From: a virus
Direction: 5' to 3' (one strand)
Length of the DNA: 64,000 nt
IMG/VR virus record: IMGVR_UViG_3300046373_000039
Coordinates: 1 to 64,000 of that record
In this document: positions 5,606 to 11,557 of the stretch, in pieces
Layout: each line of letters begins with the position of its first letter
How positions within the stretch are numbered: position 1 is the first letter of the stretch
Notes under the pieces: model-generated
What the model was told of the DNA's origin: nothing
Databases searched by the model: none
The model's input: only the letters and a program-made list of their open reading frames with translations
Translations under genes and position numbers: made by a program

Positions 5606-6295
5606 TCACACCTCTTTCAATTCTTGGTAGTAGGCTTTTGCCCGTTGACACCACTTTACTAAAGTTTTAGCTGTTGTGCAAGCCTTTTGTAAAAATACTT
5701 TCAGGCAATTTTCATCACTCAAATCGTCAATAATCCCCACTCCACACACGGAGTTAGCTGAATGACTATCGTTGATTTCATAGGCTGATTCTATCGGTGA
5801 ATCGTCCTCTTCGATTGATTCTTGAGGTTGTGTAGGACGTACATTGATGGATTTGTCCAAAAGAATCTGTGCACGATCACGTTTAGCGAAAGCTACAGAC
5901 CTCAACAATGTGTATTCTTCTGGTGTAAACTCACCTCTACGATTAGCCTCTTCAAGCTCGATGATTTCTGCTGTGAGTTTCTCTAACCTAGCAGCTTGGG
6001 GCAGGATTCTTGATTTAAGAGGGACAGATGTTTTGCGTTTAGGGGATTCAACAGGATCAGCGTAAGCCTCGATGTTGGCACGATCTTTATTGAGCATATG
6101 AAGGTGTGCAGGGATAGCCTCTGTAGGACGATTCTGTTTACGAAGGTGCCAGTAATCAGCGCCCGAAAGATTACGAGTTTCCATACTGGTCTCATTCTTG
6201 TACTGCCGACCATTAGGGCTCACACCATCCCACGAATCGTAGTCACCACCGATTGTGCTGTCGCCGTAACCTGATGTACCTTTGGAAGTCCACAT
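5606..6295 (-). CDS. Hypothetical protein (229 aa), first gene of its unit
   Basis: Start chosen at ATG 6295 (MWTSKGTSGYGDSTIGG), which has AGGGG 8 nt upstream. The ATG at 6337 lies inside the promoter -10 hexamer, so the transcript would not contain it. The N-terminal 60 residues are Gly/Ser/Asp-rich and probably flexible. The middle is basic and then coiled-coil-like (RLEKLTAEIIELEEANRRGE, residues about 100-150), and the C-terminus is a helix rich in Lys and Cys. No family recognised. It is one of the larger early leftward products. The 12-bp inverted repeat over its promoter makes autoregulation a possible idea, not a finding. Confidence 0.7.
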   Translation of the reverse strand: MWTSKGTSGYGDSTIGGDYDSWDGVSPNGRQYKNETSMETRNLSGADYWHLRKQNRPTEAIPAHLHMLNKDRANIEAYADPVESPKRKTSVPLKSRILPQAARLEKLTAEIIELEEANRRGEFTPEEYTLLRSVAFAKRDRAQILLDKSINVRPTQPQESIEEDDSPIESAYEINDSHSANSVCGVGIIDDLSDENCLKVFLQKACTTAKTLVKWCQRAKAYYQELKEV

Positions 6296-6300
6296 GAGAA

Positions 6301-6348
6301 AAGCCCCTAGAACGTTAATTACCTTTCGATAACTCATTCTAGGGGCTT
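6301..6348. repeat. 12-bp perfect inverted repeat over a promoter
   Basis: AAGCCCCTAGAA (6301-6312) and TTCTAGGGGCTT (6337-6348) are separated by 24 nt. The right arm contains most of the -10 hexamer of the promoter at 6336-6364, and the left arm ends six nt upstream of the chosen start codon. On the leftward strand the second arm runs into TTCTC, so it could act as an operator, a 5' leader structure or a terminator for read-through. Confidence 0.65.
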
Positions 6349-6364
6349 AGGGTGTAGCTGTCAA
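6336..6364 (-). promoter_or_regulatory. Sigma70-like promoter
   Basis: Leftward TTGACA (6364-6359), 17-nt spacer, TAGAAT (6341-6336). The -35 overlaps the stop region of the gene ending at 6361. Confidence 0.7.
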
Positions 6365-6747
6365 GGATTATTTTTGAGGTATTCAATAACCAACAAGCTT
6401 TCTTTGTGGTAGCCTTCGTCATCATACCCACCTACCCAACCAAGAGAACCTTTAGTAGCTCGATGCTCAAGGGCTTCAACAGTTGTTTCTTCGGGGTCCC
6501 ATTGAGATTCAGTTTCACCAGAATAACCTGATTCACTCAAGCCATAACATGAACAGTGTGAGGCGTTTACTTCCCAAAGCTTACCATCTTTCCTATACAG
6601 GACAAATGCAGATGAATCACAACCATAGTCACCAACATGATAGTAGGCTAACAGAATCTCAGCACCTTCTAGTTCTGAAGAGTCAATACCAAACTCTGAT
6701 ATGATAGATTCTTTTGAACTAAAGTTGTGCATATAAATTGAAATCAT
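6361..6747 (-). CDS. Hypothetical acidic protein (128 aa)
   Basis: ATG at 6747 overlaps the preceding stop (TGATG) and has AAGGAGAAG upstream. Acidic, with several Cys and many Gly/Ser (CDSSAFVLY, HCSCYGLSESGYSGETESQW) and a C-terminal segment GSLGWVGGYDDEGYHKE. The pattern of a beta-rich enzyme-like or binding domain is clear but I cannot name the family. Last gene of the unit that starts at the promoter 7440-7468. Confidence 0.7.
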   Translation of the reverse strand: MISIYMHNFSSKESIISEFGIDSSELEGAEILLAYYHVGDYGCDSSAFVLYRKDGKLWEVNASHCSCYGLSESGYSGETESQWDPEETTVEALEHRATKGSLGWVGGYDDEGYHKESLLVIEYLKNNP

Positions 6748-6899
6748 CACTTCTTCTCCTTAATTAACTGCCTAAGTAAATCCATCTCTTCCTTACGCTT
6801 TCTGTTGCTTGCACTCACTGCACAGCATACCCAGACAAGAAGCCAAGGGAAGAAGATCAGTGTTAAAATCAAATGAAAACAATGTGATAGTCCAGTCAT
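6747..6899 (-). CDS. Small membrane protein with charged tail (50 aa)
   Basis: ATG at 6899 with GGAGAAG upstream, coupled to both neighbours. One membrane segment (LILTLIFFPWLLVWVCCAVSA, about residues 10-30) is followed by a highly charged helix (SNRKRKEEMDLLRQLIKEKK). The probable topology is N-out with a cytoplasmic coiled tail. Function unknown. Confidence 0.65.
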   Translation of the reverse strand: MTGLSHCFHLILTLIFFPWLLVWVCCAVSASNRKRKEEMDLLRQLIKEKK

Positions 6900-7192
6900 G
6901 ATTCTTCTCCAAACTCAATCTCTACACTACCACACTTTACACGTTTCAATGTCTTTAAGTTTACATTAATCCAACCCTGTTTAGCAACATCCACACAAGT
7001 ATACATCTCGATTTTGTGTGCAACAGTGCTGACGTTAGCCTTGCTTGCGTGACCACCTACAAACATCTTGTGTTGCATGTGTTGAACTGTTGCTTGACGT
7101 GCTTCACCGTTAGATTTTACCCAATCAATGTTGTAATATTTCCCGGCGAACGAATCGAGTAGTTGACGCTTTTGTTCAATTGAGTATTTCAT
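6896..7192 (-). CDS. Hypothetical protein (98 aa)
   Basis: ATG at 7192 overlaps the previous gene. An N-terminal basic helix is followed by beta-rich segments (IEMYTCVDVAKQGWINVNLK, then VKCGSVEIEF). The GWINVNLKTLKRVKCG stretch resembles the small beta domains in many phage early proteins. No named family recognised. Confidence 0.65.
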   Translation of the reverse strand: MKYSIEQKRQLLDSFAGKYYNIDWVKSNGEARQATVQHMQHKMFVGGHASKANVSTVAHKIEMYTCVDVAKQGWINVNLKTLKRVKCGSVEIEFGEES

Positions 7193-7398
7193 TTCAAAAA
7201 TCCTTCAAGAATTTGACGAGTTGTATCAGAGATACCTTTGTCTGTATTCAGTATATGTTCAACCAAAAGCTTTTGTCCATCATGATTTTTAATACCTTGG
7301 TTGATAAATTTATTGAACCATGTTGCAGGCTCTGATAGGCCATAAAGACCATAAGCCTCATCACCAGCATAAGGGATATTTGCAATTGGGTATTTCAT
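7189..7398 (-). CDS. Hypothetical protein (69 aa)
   Basis: Start chosen at ATG 7398 (MKYPIANIPYAGDEAYGLYG), with GGAGA 6 nt upstream. An upstream in-frame codon at 7440 falls in the promoter -10. Rich in Tyr/Gly in the first half and helical in the second (FNKFINQGIKNHDGQKLLVE). Function unknown. Confidence 0.65.
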   Translation of the reverse strand: MKYPIANIPYAGDEAYGLYGLSEPATWFNKFINQGIKNHDGQKLLVEHILNTDKGISDTTRQILEGFLK

Positions 7399-7439
7399 AT
7401 CATCTCTCCAATATCTGTTTGTCTTACTTCTTATGTACA

Positions 7440-7468
7440 ATCTTAATCGAAACCTCTCAATGCGTCAA
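7440..7468 (-). promoter_or_regulatory. Sigma70-like promoter with a dyad over the -35
   Basis: Leftward TTGACG (7468-7463), 17-nt spacer, TAAGAT (7445-7440). An 8-bp perfect inverted repeat (AAACCTCT 7450-7457, AGAGGTTT 7468-7475) brackets the -35, with a 10-nt centre. Confidence 0.6.
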
Positions 7469-7484
7469 GAGGTTTCTGGTAAAA

Positions 7485-7705
7485 TTATTCTTCTTCGTAG
7501 TCGTTCATATCAGCAGCAAAATTGAGAAGCATCAGTCCAATTTCACGAAAGTCTTCTTTAGTTAAACCTTGGAGAGAGAGCCTAGAACATTAGGATAACC
7601 ATGATAACTTGTGCTGATGGAAAGCGACGTATACAAGTCAGGAGTTTGACTCACCTCAACTGTAATACCGCCATTATCAATGTGACGATGATATTGCTTT
7701 TTCAT
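7485..7705 (-). pseudogene. Small gene frameshifted in a (CT)4 repeat
   Basis: ATG at 7705 has AAGGGG 7 nt upstream. The reading frame stops at 7562 after 47 codons (MKKQYHRHIDNGGITVEVSQ ... YHGYPNVLGSLS). The -1 frame continues with strongly protein-like sequence (QGLTKEDFREIGLMLLNFAA, then DMNDYEEE) to TAA at 7485. The frames meet at CTCTCTCTC (7572-7580). Removing one CT unit joins them into a single 72-residue ORF. It could be a real decayed gene, a sequencing error, a phase-variable repeat or a recoding site. Function unknown. Confidence 0.6.
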
Positions 7706-7729
7706 TTTATTTCCCCTTATCTATTTAAG

Positions 7730-7876
7730 TTACGAAGCGTAGTTTGTACGAACAGTAAAGCGTACTGCACCATATTTCAAGTCAAGCTTGTTAGCCTGAT
7801 TACGAGCTCTCACTTTGTCATTATATGGTTTACCAACGACTGCTTTGGTTTGAATGTCAACGATGGAGAAGGTCAT
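7730..7876 (-). CDS. Small basic hypothetical protein (48 aa)
   Basis: ATG at 7876 with AGGA 9 nt upstream; in-frame codons further up run into the promoter at 7924-7951. Sequence MTFSIVDIQTKAVVGKPYND followed by a basic segment (KVRARNQANKLDLKYGAV) and a beta-like end. It starts with the same MTF as the gene at 870-1043. First gene after its promoter. No family recognised. Confidence 0.65.
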   Translation of the reverse strand: MTFSIVDIQTKAVVGKPYNDKVRARNQANKLDLKYGAVRFTVRTNYAS

Positions 7877-7923
7877 ATCTGTTATTCCTGTCTGAAGAAA
7901 GGCTTTTCCTTTCCTATGGCTTA

Positions 7924-7951
7924 AGTATACTCCACACAGATCATCTGTCAA
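7924..7951 (-). promoter_or_regulatory. Sigma70-like promoter
   Basis: Leftward TTGACA (7951-7946), 16-nt spacer, TATACT (7929-7924). Confidence 0.65.
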
Positions 7952-7961
7952 CAATTTCTTT

Positions 7962-8153
7962 TCACTTTAATCCAAACTCTTTACTCGCCACTCTCATAAG
8001 ATCCCCTAATGAACGTGAACGAATCAATAGAGAATTGCTATTATCTACAGCTCCATCGTAGATTCCCCATTGATTCTCTTTCAAGTCTTTGTGGACAATG
8101 AAGCCGCTGTCTTTTAGTTGGGATAGGATGTTACTGGCGAATGTATGCCTCAT
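7962..8153 (-). CDS. Hypothetical protein (63 aa)
   Basis: ATG at 8153 overlaps the stop of the Lar-like gene. Basic helical start (MRHTFASNILSQLKDSG) and a C-terminal helix SLGDLMRVASKEFG. No motif recognised. Last gene of the long operon that begins near 10,505. Confidence 0.65.
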   Translation of the reverse strand: MRHTFASNILSQLKDSGFIVHKDLKENQWGIYDGAVDNSNSLLIRSRSLGDLMRVASKEFGLK

Positions 8154-8326
8154 GGATTTTCAATCCTCTCCAACTTATTCCAACGTTTAATAATAGCTTC
8201 TTCTGAACACTCATGCTGAAGTTTGAATTCACAATCACGACATTCAACTAAAGATGCACACCATGTGCTATCTACTTCAAGGTCTGTCGATTTGCATTTT
8301 GGGCAAGGTTTAGGTTTATAAGACAT
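8150..8326 (-). CDS. Lar-like zinc protein (58 aa), possible restriction alleviation
   Basis: The ATG at 8326 overlaps the preceding TAA; TGA at 8150. Sequence features: KPCPKCKS near residue 6, CRDC near residue 29, and HECSEEAIIKRWNK at the end. This is the layout of the Lar/restriction alleviation family (CPFCG ... C..C ... EAI..WN), which is zinc-binding and about 60 residues long. In the Rac prophage Lar modulates type I restriction. That the phage protein protects its DNA in this way is inference; many Lar-like phage proteins are untested. Confidence 0.65.
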   Translation of the reverse strand: MSYKPKPCPKCKSTDLEVDSTWCASLVECRDCEFKLQHECSEEAIIKRWNKLERIENP

Positions 8327-8508
8327 TAATTATTACCAACCATCATTTCAAAACGTTTACACCAGTGGCGCACACTAGGGAGCTCTTTAACACTAATCTC
8401 ATTAAGATTGTAGATAAAATCAACCGTATAGATGTTCCCAATAATAAGAGAATCCATACCATCAGAAGATACACACAAAACCTTATTACCATTAGCAAAA
8501 ATGTTCAT
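8326..8508 (-). CDS. Small hypothetical protein (60 aa)
   Basis: Start chosen at ATG 8508 (MNIFANGNKVLCVSSDG), which has AAGGAGAAAG upstream. The hydrophobic in-frame extension further upstream has no ribosome binding site and overlaps the neighbouring gene. The pattern KVLCVSS...LIIGNIYTVDFIY is typical of small SH3-like beta domains in phage. Function unknown. Confidence 0.65.
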   Translation of the reverse strand: MNIFANGNKVLCVSSDGMDSLIIGNIYTVDFIYNLNEISVKELPSVRHWCKRFEMMVGNN

Positions 8509-8761
8509 CTTCTTTCTCCTTAATAATATTCCACTGATCATGAACATAACAACATCCACGATAATAATCAATCTCTACAGGGCATGCAAGGATTTCTTCT
8601 GCTGGCATCATACACCAAGCCTGAAAGATTGTATTCAAAGCACTTTCTCCAAGCTCACATGCATACTGAGCATCTGATAGAGCCTCTTTGTATGCCTCGC
8701 TTTCTTGACACACTTCTAGATGTTCTTGGAGGATTTGTTTCAAGGATTGTAGGGAAGTCAT
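8492..8761 (-). CDS. Hypothetical helical, Cys-rich protein (89 aa)
   Basis: Start chosen at ATG 8761, which overlaps the preceding TGA and has GGAGA 8 nt upstream. The first half is helical (SLKQILQEHLEVCQESEAYK, then a long amphipathic helix); the second half has several cysteines (CMMPAEEILACPVEIDYYRG). The pattern resembles small host-takeover proteins only in a general way. No family recognised. Confidence 0.65.
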   Translation of the reverse strand: MTSLQSLKQILQEHLEVCQESEAYKEALSDAQYACELGESALNTIFQAWCMMPAEEILACPVEIDYYRGCCYVHDQWNIIKEKEDEHFC

Positions 8762-9006
8762 AAATGTTTTCTCCAGCATCCGTCCGGCATTGTTGAAAAA
8801 GTATCATGGAAAATAAGACCCTGTGTCTTAGCTTTAAGATAAGCTCTTTTGCATTCAGTGTCAAGCTTGGTTTTAGTCTTTCCTAAAAACAGAGCATAAT
8901 ACCAAATCGACTTAGGGTATTTGGCTATGATTTCAAGATTATTATTTGCAATCTTATACCAATCTTCAAGACACTGTAAAGCCTTTTCTCTATAATACAT
9001 ATTCAC
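8758..9006 (-). CDS. Hypothetical protein (82 aa)
   Basis: GTG at 9006 overlaps the preceding TGA and has GGAG 8 nt upstream; an ATG at 9000 is an alternative. Basic and helical (EKALQCLEDWYKIANNN, CKRAYLKAKTQGLIF). No motif. Coupled to the deaminase-like gene before it. Confidence 0.65.
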   Translation of the reverse strand: MNMYYREKALQCLEDWYKIANNNLEIIAKYPKSIWYYALFLGKTKTKLDTECKRAYLKAKTQGLIFHDTFSTMPDGCWRKHL

Positions 9007-9362
9007 AAGGAATACTCCACGGATTTTATGTTAGTAAACTCTTTAATTGCAAGCTGACAGGCTAGACAAGGTGCTGCCAAACAAGCTTTACCCATAGAGT
9101 CTACACGTCCTGTGATGATCTTGCAACCCTTTCTGTTACGATCTTTTAGCAAAGCTGCAATCTCTGAGTGAAGGTAACACTTATTTGGTGTACCTGTGCG
9201 CCTAGCATAATGAAACATTTGTGTATGTGTCTGAGAATAGCTATTCCCTGATTCACTGACCAATCTATTGCGTTTGTCAAGAATTATAGTCCATAAACGC
9301 TTCTGTCCCTTAACGAAAGGGATTGTCTTAGCCTTCTCCAAACAATACTGAATGTCCATCAT
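9003..9362 (-). CDS. Cytidine-deaminase-fold protein (119 aa)
   Basis: Two zinc-deaminase signatures are visible: HSE within CYLHSEIAALLKD (about residues 63-75) and PCLAC within AAPCLACQLAIKE (about 97-108). In the cytidine/dCMP deaminase superfamily the His and two Cys bind zinc and the Glu moves the proton. Here the first motif is HSE rather than HAE. The chain is shorter than standard dCMP deaminases, and the substrate cannot be read from sequence: nucleotide, nucleic acid or small molecule. It sits among small early genes, not with the dNTP genes, which argues against a simple pyrimidine-salvage role. Confidence 0.6.
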   Translation of the reverse strand: MMDIQYCLEKAKTIPFVKGQKRLWTIILDKRNRLVSESGNSYSQTHTQMFHYARRTGTPNKCYLHSEIAALLKDRNRKGCKIITGRVDSMGKACLAAPCLACQLAIKEFTNIKSVEYSL

Positions 9363-9541
9363 CTATATTCCCTAATAATCAACCTCCCAAGAGAATACAC
9401 CACCAACACAAGCACAATACACACAAATAGGTTAACCACTGAACCAAAGATAGCCTTAAAGAGAACAACAATTGCTCCCAAGGCTATGATAGATGTGAAT
9501 AGAATAATGAATATTGTTATTATATCTTTTAGGAGTTTCAT
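9359..9541 (-). CDS. Membrane protein with two helices (60 aa)
   Basis: ATG at 9541. Two hydrophobic segments (IITIFIILFTSIIALGAIVV and VVNLFVCIVLVLVVYSL) are joined by a short loop, with basic ends. It could be an inner-membrane effector, a superinfection exclusion factor or an accessory holin. Nothing in the sequence distinguishes these. It overlaps the deaminase-like gene by 4 nt. Confidence 0.7.
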   Translation of the reverse strand: MKLLKDIITIFIILFTSIIALGAIVVLFKAIFGSVVNLFVCIVLVLVVYSLGRLIIREYR

Positions 9542-9543
9542 GG

Positions 9544-9741
9544 CTAATCCTCAATACTTTCAATAATCCTTACCGTATCGAATACTAATGAGTATACAAA
9601 ATCTACCTTTGACTTATACTCTGCAAAATCCTTTTGTGTCTTCTCTAACTCTTTACGAAGTTTAATTTTTTCCTTACGGATCTTTTCCAGATTAGCTTTA
9701 AGATTACCGACTTCTTGTTTAAGATCATTAATCTCAGTCAT
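9544..9741 (-). CDS. Coiled-coil protein (65 aa)
   Basis: Almost the whole chain is heptad-patterned and charged (LKQEVGNLKANLEKIRKEKI, then KLRKELEKTQKDFAEYKSKV), so it probably forms a dimeric or trimeric coiled coil. It is located between a small helical protein and a membrane protein in the same unit. No family recognised. Confidence 0.7.
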   Translation of the reverse strand: MTEINDLKQEVGNLKANLEKIRKEKIKLRKELEKTQKDFAEYKSKVDFVYSLVFDTVRIIESIED

Positions 9742-9926
9742 TTCAATTCTCCCATCATTATCATTTCTTCAACAAGATCTTGGCAAGCCTCTGCATAATT
9801 AAACCTTGCATCTTTCAAAGCTGACTTTGCATTGATTAGTTCAATACTCCCGTCCAAGCTAGTTTTAGCTTTAGTGTATGCTTTCTCTGCTTGGCGGAGT
9901 GTCTCACGTAATTGTAGGATGTTCAT
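9738..9926 (-). CDS. Small helical protein (62 aa)
   Basis: ATG at 9926, TGA overlapping the next gene. Helical throughout (LRETLRQAEKAYTKAKTSLD, AKSALKDARFNYAEACQDLV) with alanine-rich faces that suggest a helical hairpin. Function unknown. Confidence 0.65.
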   Translation of the reverse strand: MNILQLRETLRQAEKAYTKAKTSLDGSIELINAKSALKDARFNYAEACQDLVEEMIMMGELK

Positions 9927-9928
9927 GG

Positions 9929-10108
9929 TTATTCAACCTCTGGTAACATATCAAGACACCAAACCAAAGTATCTTGAATAGCTGTACGATGAATCCTACC
10001 TTCTACATAAGGGTCCATACCAAACGGACATTCCATAGGGTTATTGTATTTCAAAAGAGCTTTTTCAAGCAGTTCTTTATACTCTTTCATACCATATTCA
10101 GATTTCAT
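9929..10108 (-). CDS. Tandem paralogue A (59 aa)
   Basis: ATG at 10108 with GGAG 7 nt upstream; TAA at 9929. The sequence aligns over nearly full length with the gene at 10323-10505: shared KEYKELLEKA, then NPMECPFGM-PY-EG, then WCL-MLPE-E. The conserved MECPFGM core with one Cys is characteristic but not known to me. The pair flanks an unrelated gene, which suggests duplication followed by divergence. Confidence 0.65.
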   Translation of the reverse strand: MKSEYGMKEYKELLEKALLKYNNPMECPFGMDPYVEGRIHRTAIQDTLVWCLDMLPEVE

Positions 10109-10326
10109 TCTTTATCTCCTTCAATAGCAGTCGTAATAAGACTGTTCAGTTCCTCAGAACTGCATTCTGTTGTGCCCATAGCAAAGTAGAACTCTTGCCA
10201 AGCTGGTGAAAGGTCTTCCCATGCGATTTGGCAATGGGCTACAAACTGTAGCCATTTCTGTGCGTCTAGGATTTGTTGTTGAGATGCCTTGATAGATACA
10301 CTGGCTGATTTCTTTGGGGTTTTCAT
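10105..10326 (-). CDS. Hypothetical protein (73 aa)
   Basis: ATG at 10326 overlaps the stop of paralogue B. Basic N-terminus (MKTPKKSASVSIKASQQ), a Trp-rich middle (QKWLQFVAHCQIAWEDLSPA) and an acidic C-terminal helix. No family recognised. It lies between the two paralogous genes. Confidence 0.65.
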   Translation of the reverse strand: MKTPKKSASVSIKASQQQILDAQKWLQFVAHCQIAWEDLSPAWQEFYFAMGTTECSSEELNSLITTAIEGDKE

Positions 10327-10505
10327 TGCTCTGTCTCCGGCAACATTTCAAGACACCATTGAAGCATTTCTAACTTATTCTGACGATAAAACGCACCTTC
10401 TGTGTAAGGATTCATACCAAAAGGACACTCCATAGGATTTTGATAGCGCTTATAAGCTTTCTCAAGCAATTCTTTGTACTCTTTAAGCCCGTATTGTTCG
10501 TTCAT
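10323..10505 (-). CDS. Tandem paralogue B (60 aa)
   Basis: Start chosen at ATG 10505 with GAGGAG 9 nt upstream. It carries the same NPMECPFGM core and W-C-L-E-MLPE end as the gene at 9929-10108. It is the first gene after the promoter at 10539-10567. Function unknown. Confidence 0.65.
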   Translation of the reverse strand: MNEQYGLKEYKELLEKAYKRYQNPMECPFGMNPYTEGAFYRQNKLEMLQWCLEMLPETEQ

Positions 10506-10538
10506 AAAATCTCTCCTCAATATTCTGTGTGTAGGGAC

Positions 10539-10567
10539 AGCTTAGGTGGTTTTTAGGGGTGTGTCAA
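10539..10567 (-). promoter_or_regulatory. Sigma70-like promoter
   Basis: Leftward TTGACA (10567-10562), 17-nt spacer, TAAGCT (10544-10539). It lies just beyond the stop of the gene ending at 10576. Confidence 0.65.
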
Positions 10568-10575
10568 GGGGTTTT

Positions 10576-10860
10576 TCAATCCTCATCATAAATTATGTCA
10601 ACCGAATAATTTTCAAGCCAATCATCGTAAGCTTCCTCTACTGTATTTCCGTGCCCTGCACAACTGATCCAATTAGAATTTGTATAAGGATTCTTCTCGT
10701 CACTGTTACACATCCAATTCAAACCAGACCACCTCTTATTCCAGACAATAACAGGTTTAGGGAAGGGTCCAATTCGCAAAGGATCTTCCGACATTTTATC
10801 AATCAATTTCTTGATTTCTTCGATCCTTTTAGAACTTCCTTTCAGTTTTATTTCAGTCAA
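10576..10860 (-). CDS. Hypothetical protein with TTG start (94 aa)
   Basis: TTG at 10860 has GAGGAG 7 nt upstream; no ATG is better placed. A basic helix (KRIEEIKKLIDKMSEDP) is followed by a Trp-rich section (VIVWNKRWSGLNWMCN) and an acidic C-terminal region with VEEAYDDWLENY, reminiscent of small proteins with a final DEAYxxWL helix. No family named with confidence. Confidence 0.65.
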   Translation of the reverse strand: MTEIKLKGSSKRIEEIKKLIDKMSEDPLRIGPFPKPVIVWNKRWSGLNWMCNSDEKNPYTNSNWISCAGHGNTVEEAYDDWLENYSVDIIYDED

Positions 10861-11032
10861 GAAATTTCTCCTCGCTCTCTATAAAGAATTTACACCCACT
10901 ATCGTTTATCTCTTTACAAGCTACAATCATGCATAAGTAGGCCTGATACTTCACAAGAGGGGTTTGTAGGTAGCGTTGACACCTGTGTTTTACGGGGCAG
11001 GATGTGCCTTCGCATAGTGATATGTTTGTCAT
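10853..11032 (-). CDS. Cys-rich small protein (59 aa), probable metal binder
   Basis: ATG at 11032; TGA at 10853. Six cysteines in the spacing C-x4-C-x5-C, a middle pair (LCMIVAC) and a final GCKFF. The opening CEGTSCPVKHRCQRY strongly suggests zinc or Fe-S binding. Similar short CPVKxxCxRY proteins are, from memory, frequent in phage genomes without assigned function. Confidence 0.6.
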   Translation of the reverse strand: MTNISLCEGTSCPVKHRCQRYLQTPLVKYQAYLCMIVACKEINDSGCKFFIESEEKFLD

Positions 11033-11263
11033 TTAAACCACTACAAACTTATGTTTGTTTTGAGAGTTCATAGCTTCATTCCACTTAACCACAGCAAGAT
11101 CAACATTCGTGTTGCCTTTTACTGACATATTTACACCGTTGAAATTGAATTTGACATATCCTACTTGCCAGAGTTTACACTTCTCTACTGCTTCTTGTAC
11201 AGCGCCCTCGATAGATGTTCCTGCAAGAAATTCAACACTTACACAGATATTTGATCCGTTCAT
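11033..11263 (-). CDS. Hypothetical protein (76 aa)
   Basis: ATG at 11263 with GGGAGG 6 nt upstream. Beta-alpha-beta character (NICVSVEFLAGTSIEGAVQE, then GYVKFNFNGVNMSVKG) with a basic end. First gene downstream of the promoter at 11299-11327. Function unknown. Confidence 0.65.
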   Translation of the reverse strand: MNGSNICVSVEFLAGTSIEGAVQEAVEKCKLWQVGYVKFNFNGVNMSVKGNTNVDLAVVKWNEAMNSQNKHKFVVV

Positions 11264-11298
11264 TTCACACCTCCCAAATTCGTTTAATTGACCAGCAC

Positions 11299-11327
11299 AG
11301 TGTAGCCCTTTCGGGCTGTCTTTGCAA
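11299..11327 (-). promoter_or_regulatory. Promoter candidate with a palindromic spacer
   Basis: Leftward TTGCAA (11327-11322), 17-nt spacer, TACACT (11304-11299). The palindrome AGCCC-TTTC-GGGCT (11304-11317) fills most of the spacer. The hairpin could instead be a weak terminator for the gene ending at 11375. Confidence 0.4.
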
Positions 11328-11374
11328 GGTTTCTAGGGTGGATTTTACCGCACAAATCCTAGAATAATTTTGCT

Positions 11375-11557
11375 TTATAGACTACCTGTCAAGTACATTG
11401 CAACACCAAAACATAATACAGTAAGGATCATACTTGTCAATGCCCTAGCTTCCCATTTGTGGTATGACCGGAAGGAGCTTGGTAGGTCAGTTATCCACAT
11501 AAAGATTAGTGAGAATATGAATAGCGCAAGGCCGGTTGCCCACAAAGTTGTGATCAT
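11375..11557 (-). CDS. Membrane protein with two helices (60 aa)
   Basis: Start at ATG 11557, which overlaps the preceding TGA. Two hydrophobic segments (TLWATGLALFIFSLIFMWI and LTSMILTVLCFGVAMYLTG) are separated by a basic loop (FRSYHKWEAR). Probable inner-membrane protein of unknown role. Confidence 0.65.
   Translation of the reverse strand: MITTLWATGLALFIFSLIFMWITDLPSSFRSYHKWEARALTSMILTVLCFGVAMYLTGSL

Noticed and set aside
6296-6337. ATG at 6337 as start of the 229-aa gene
   Set aside because: It lies in the -10 hexamer of the promoter and therefore before the expected transcript start; the ATG at 6295 has a proper ribosome binding site.
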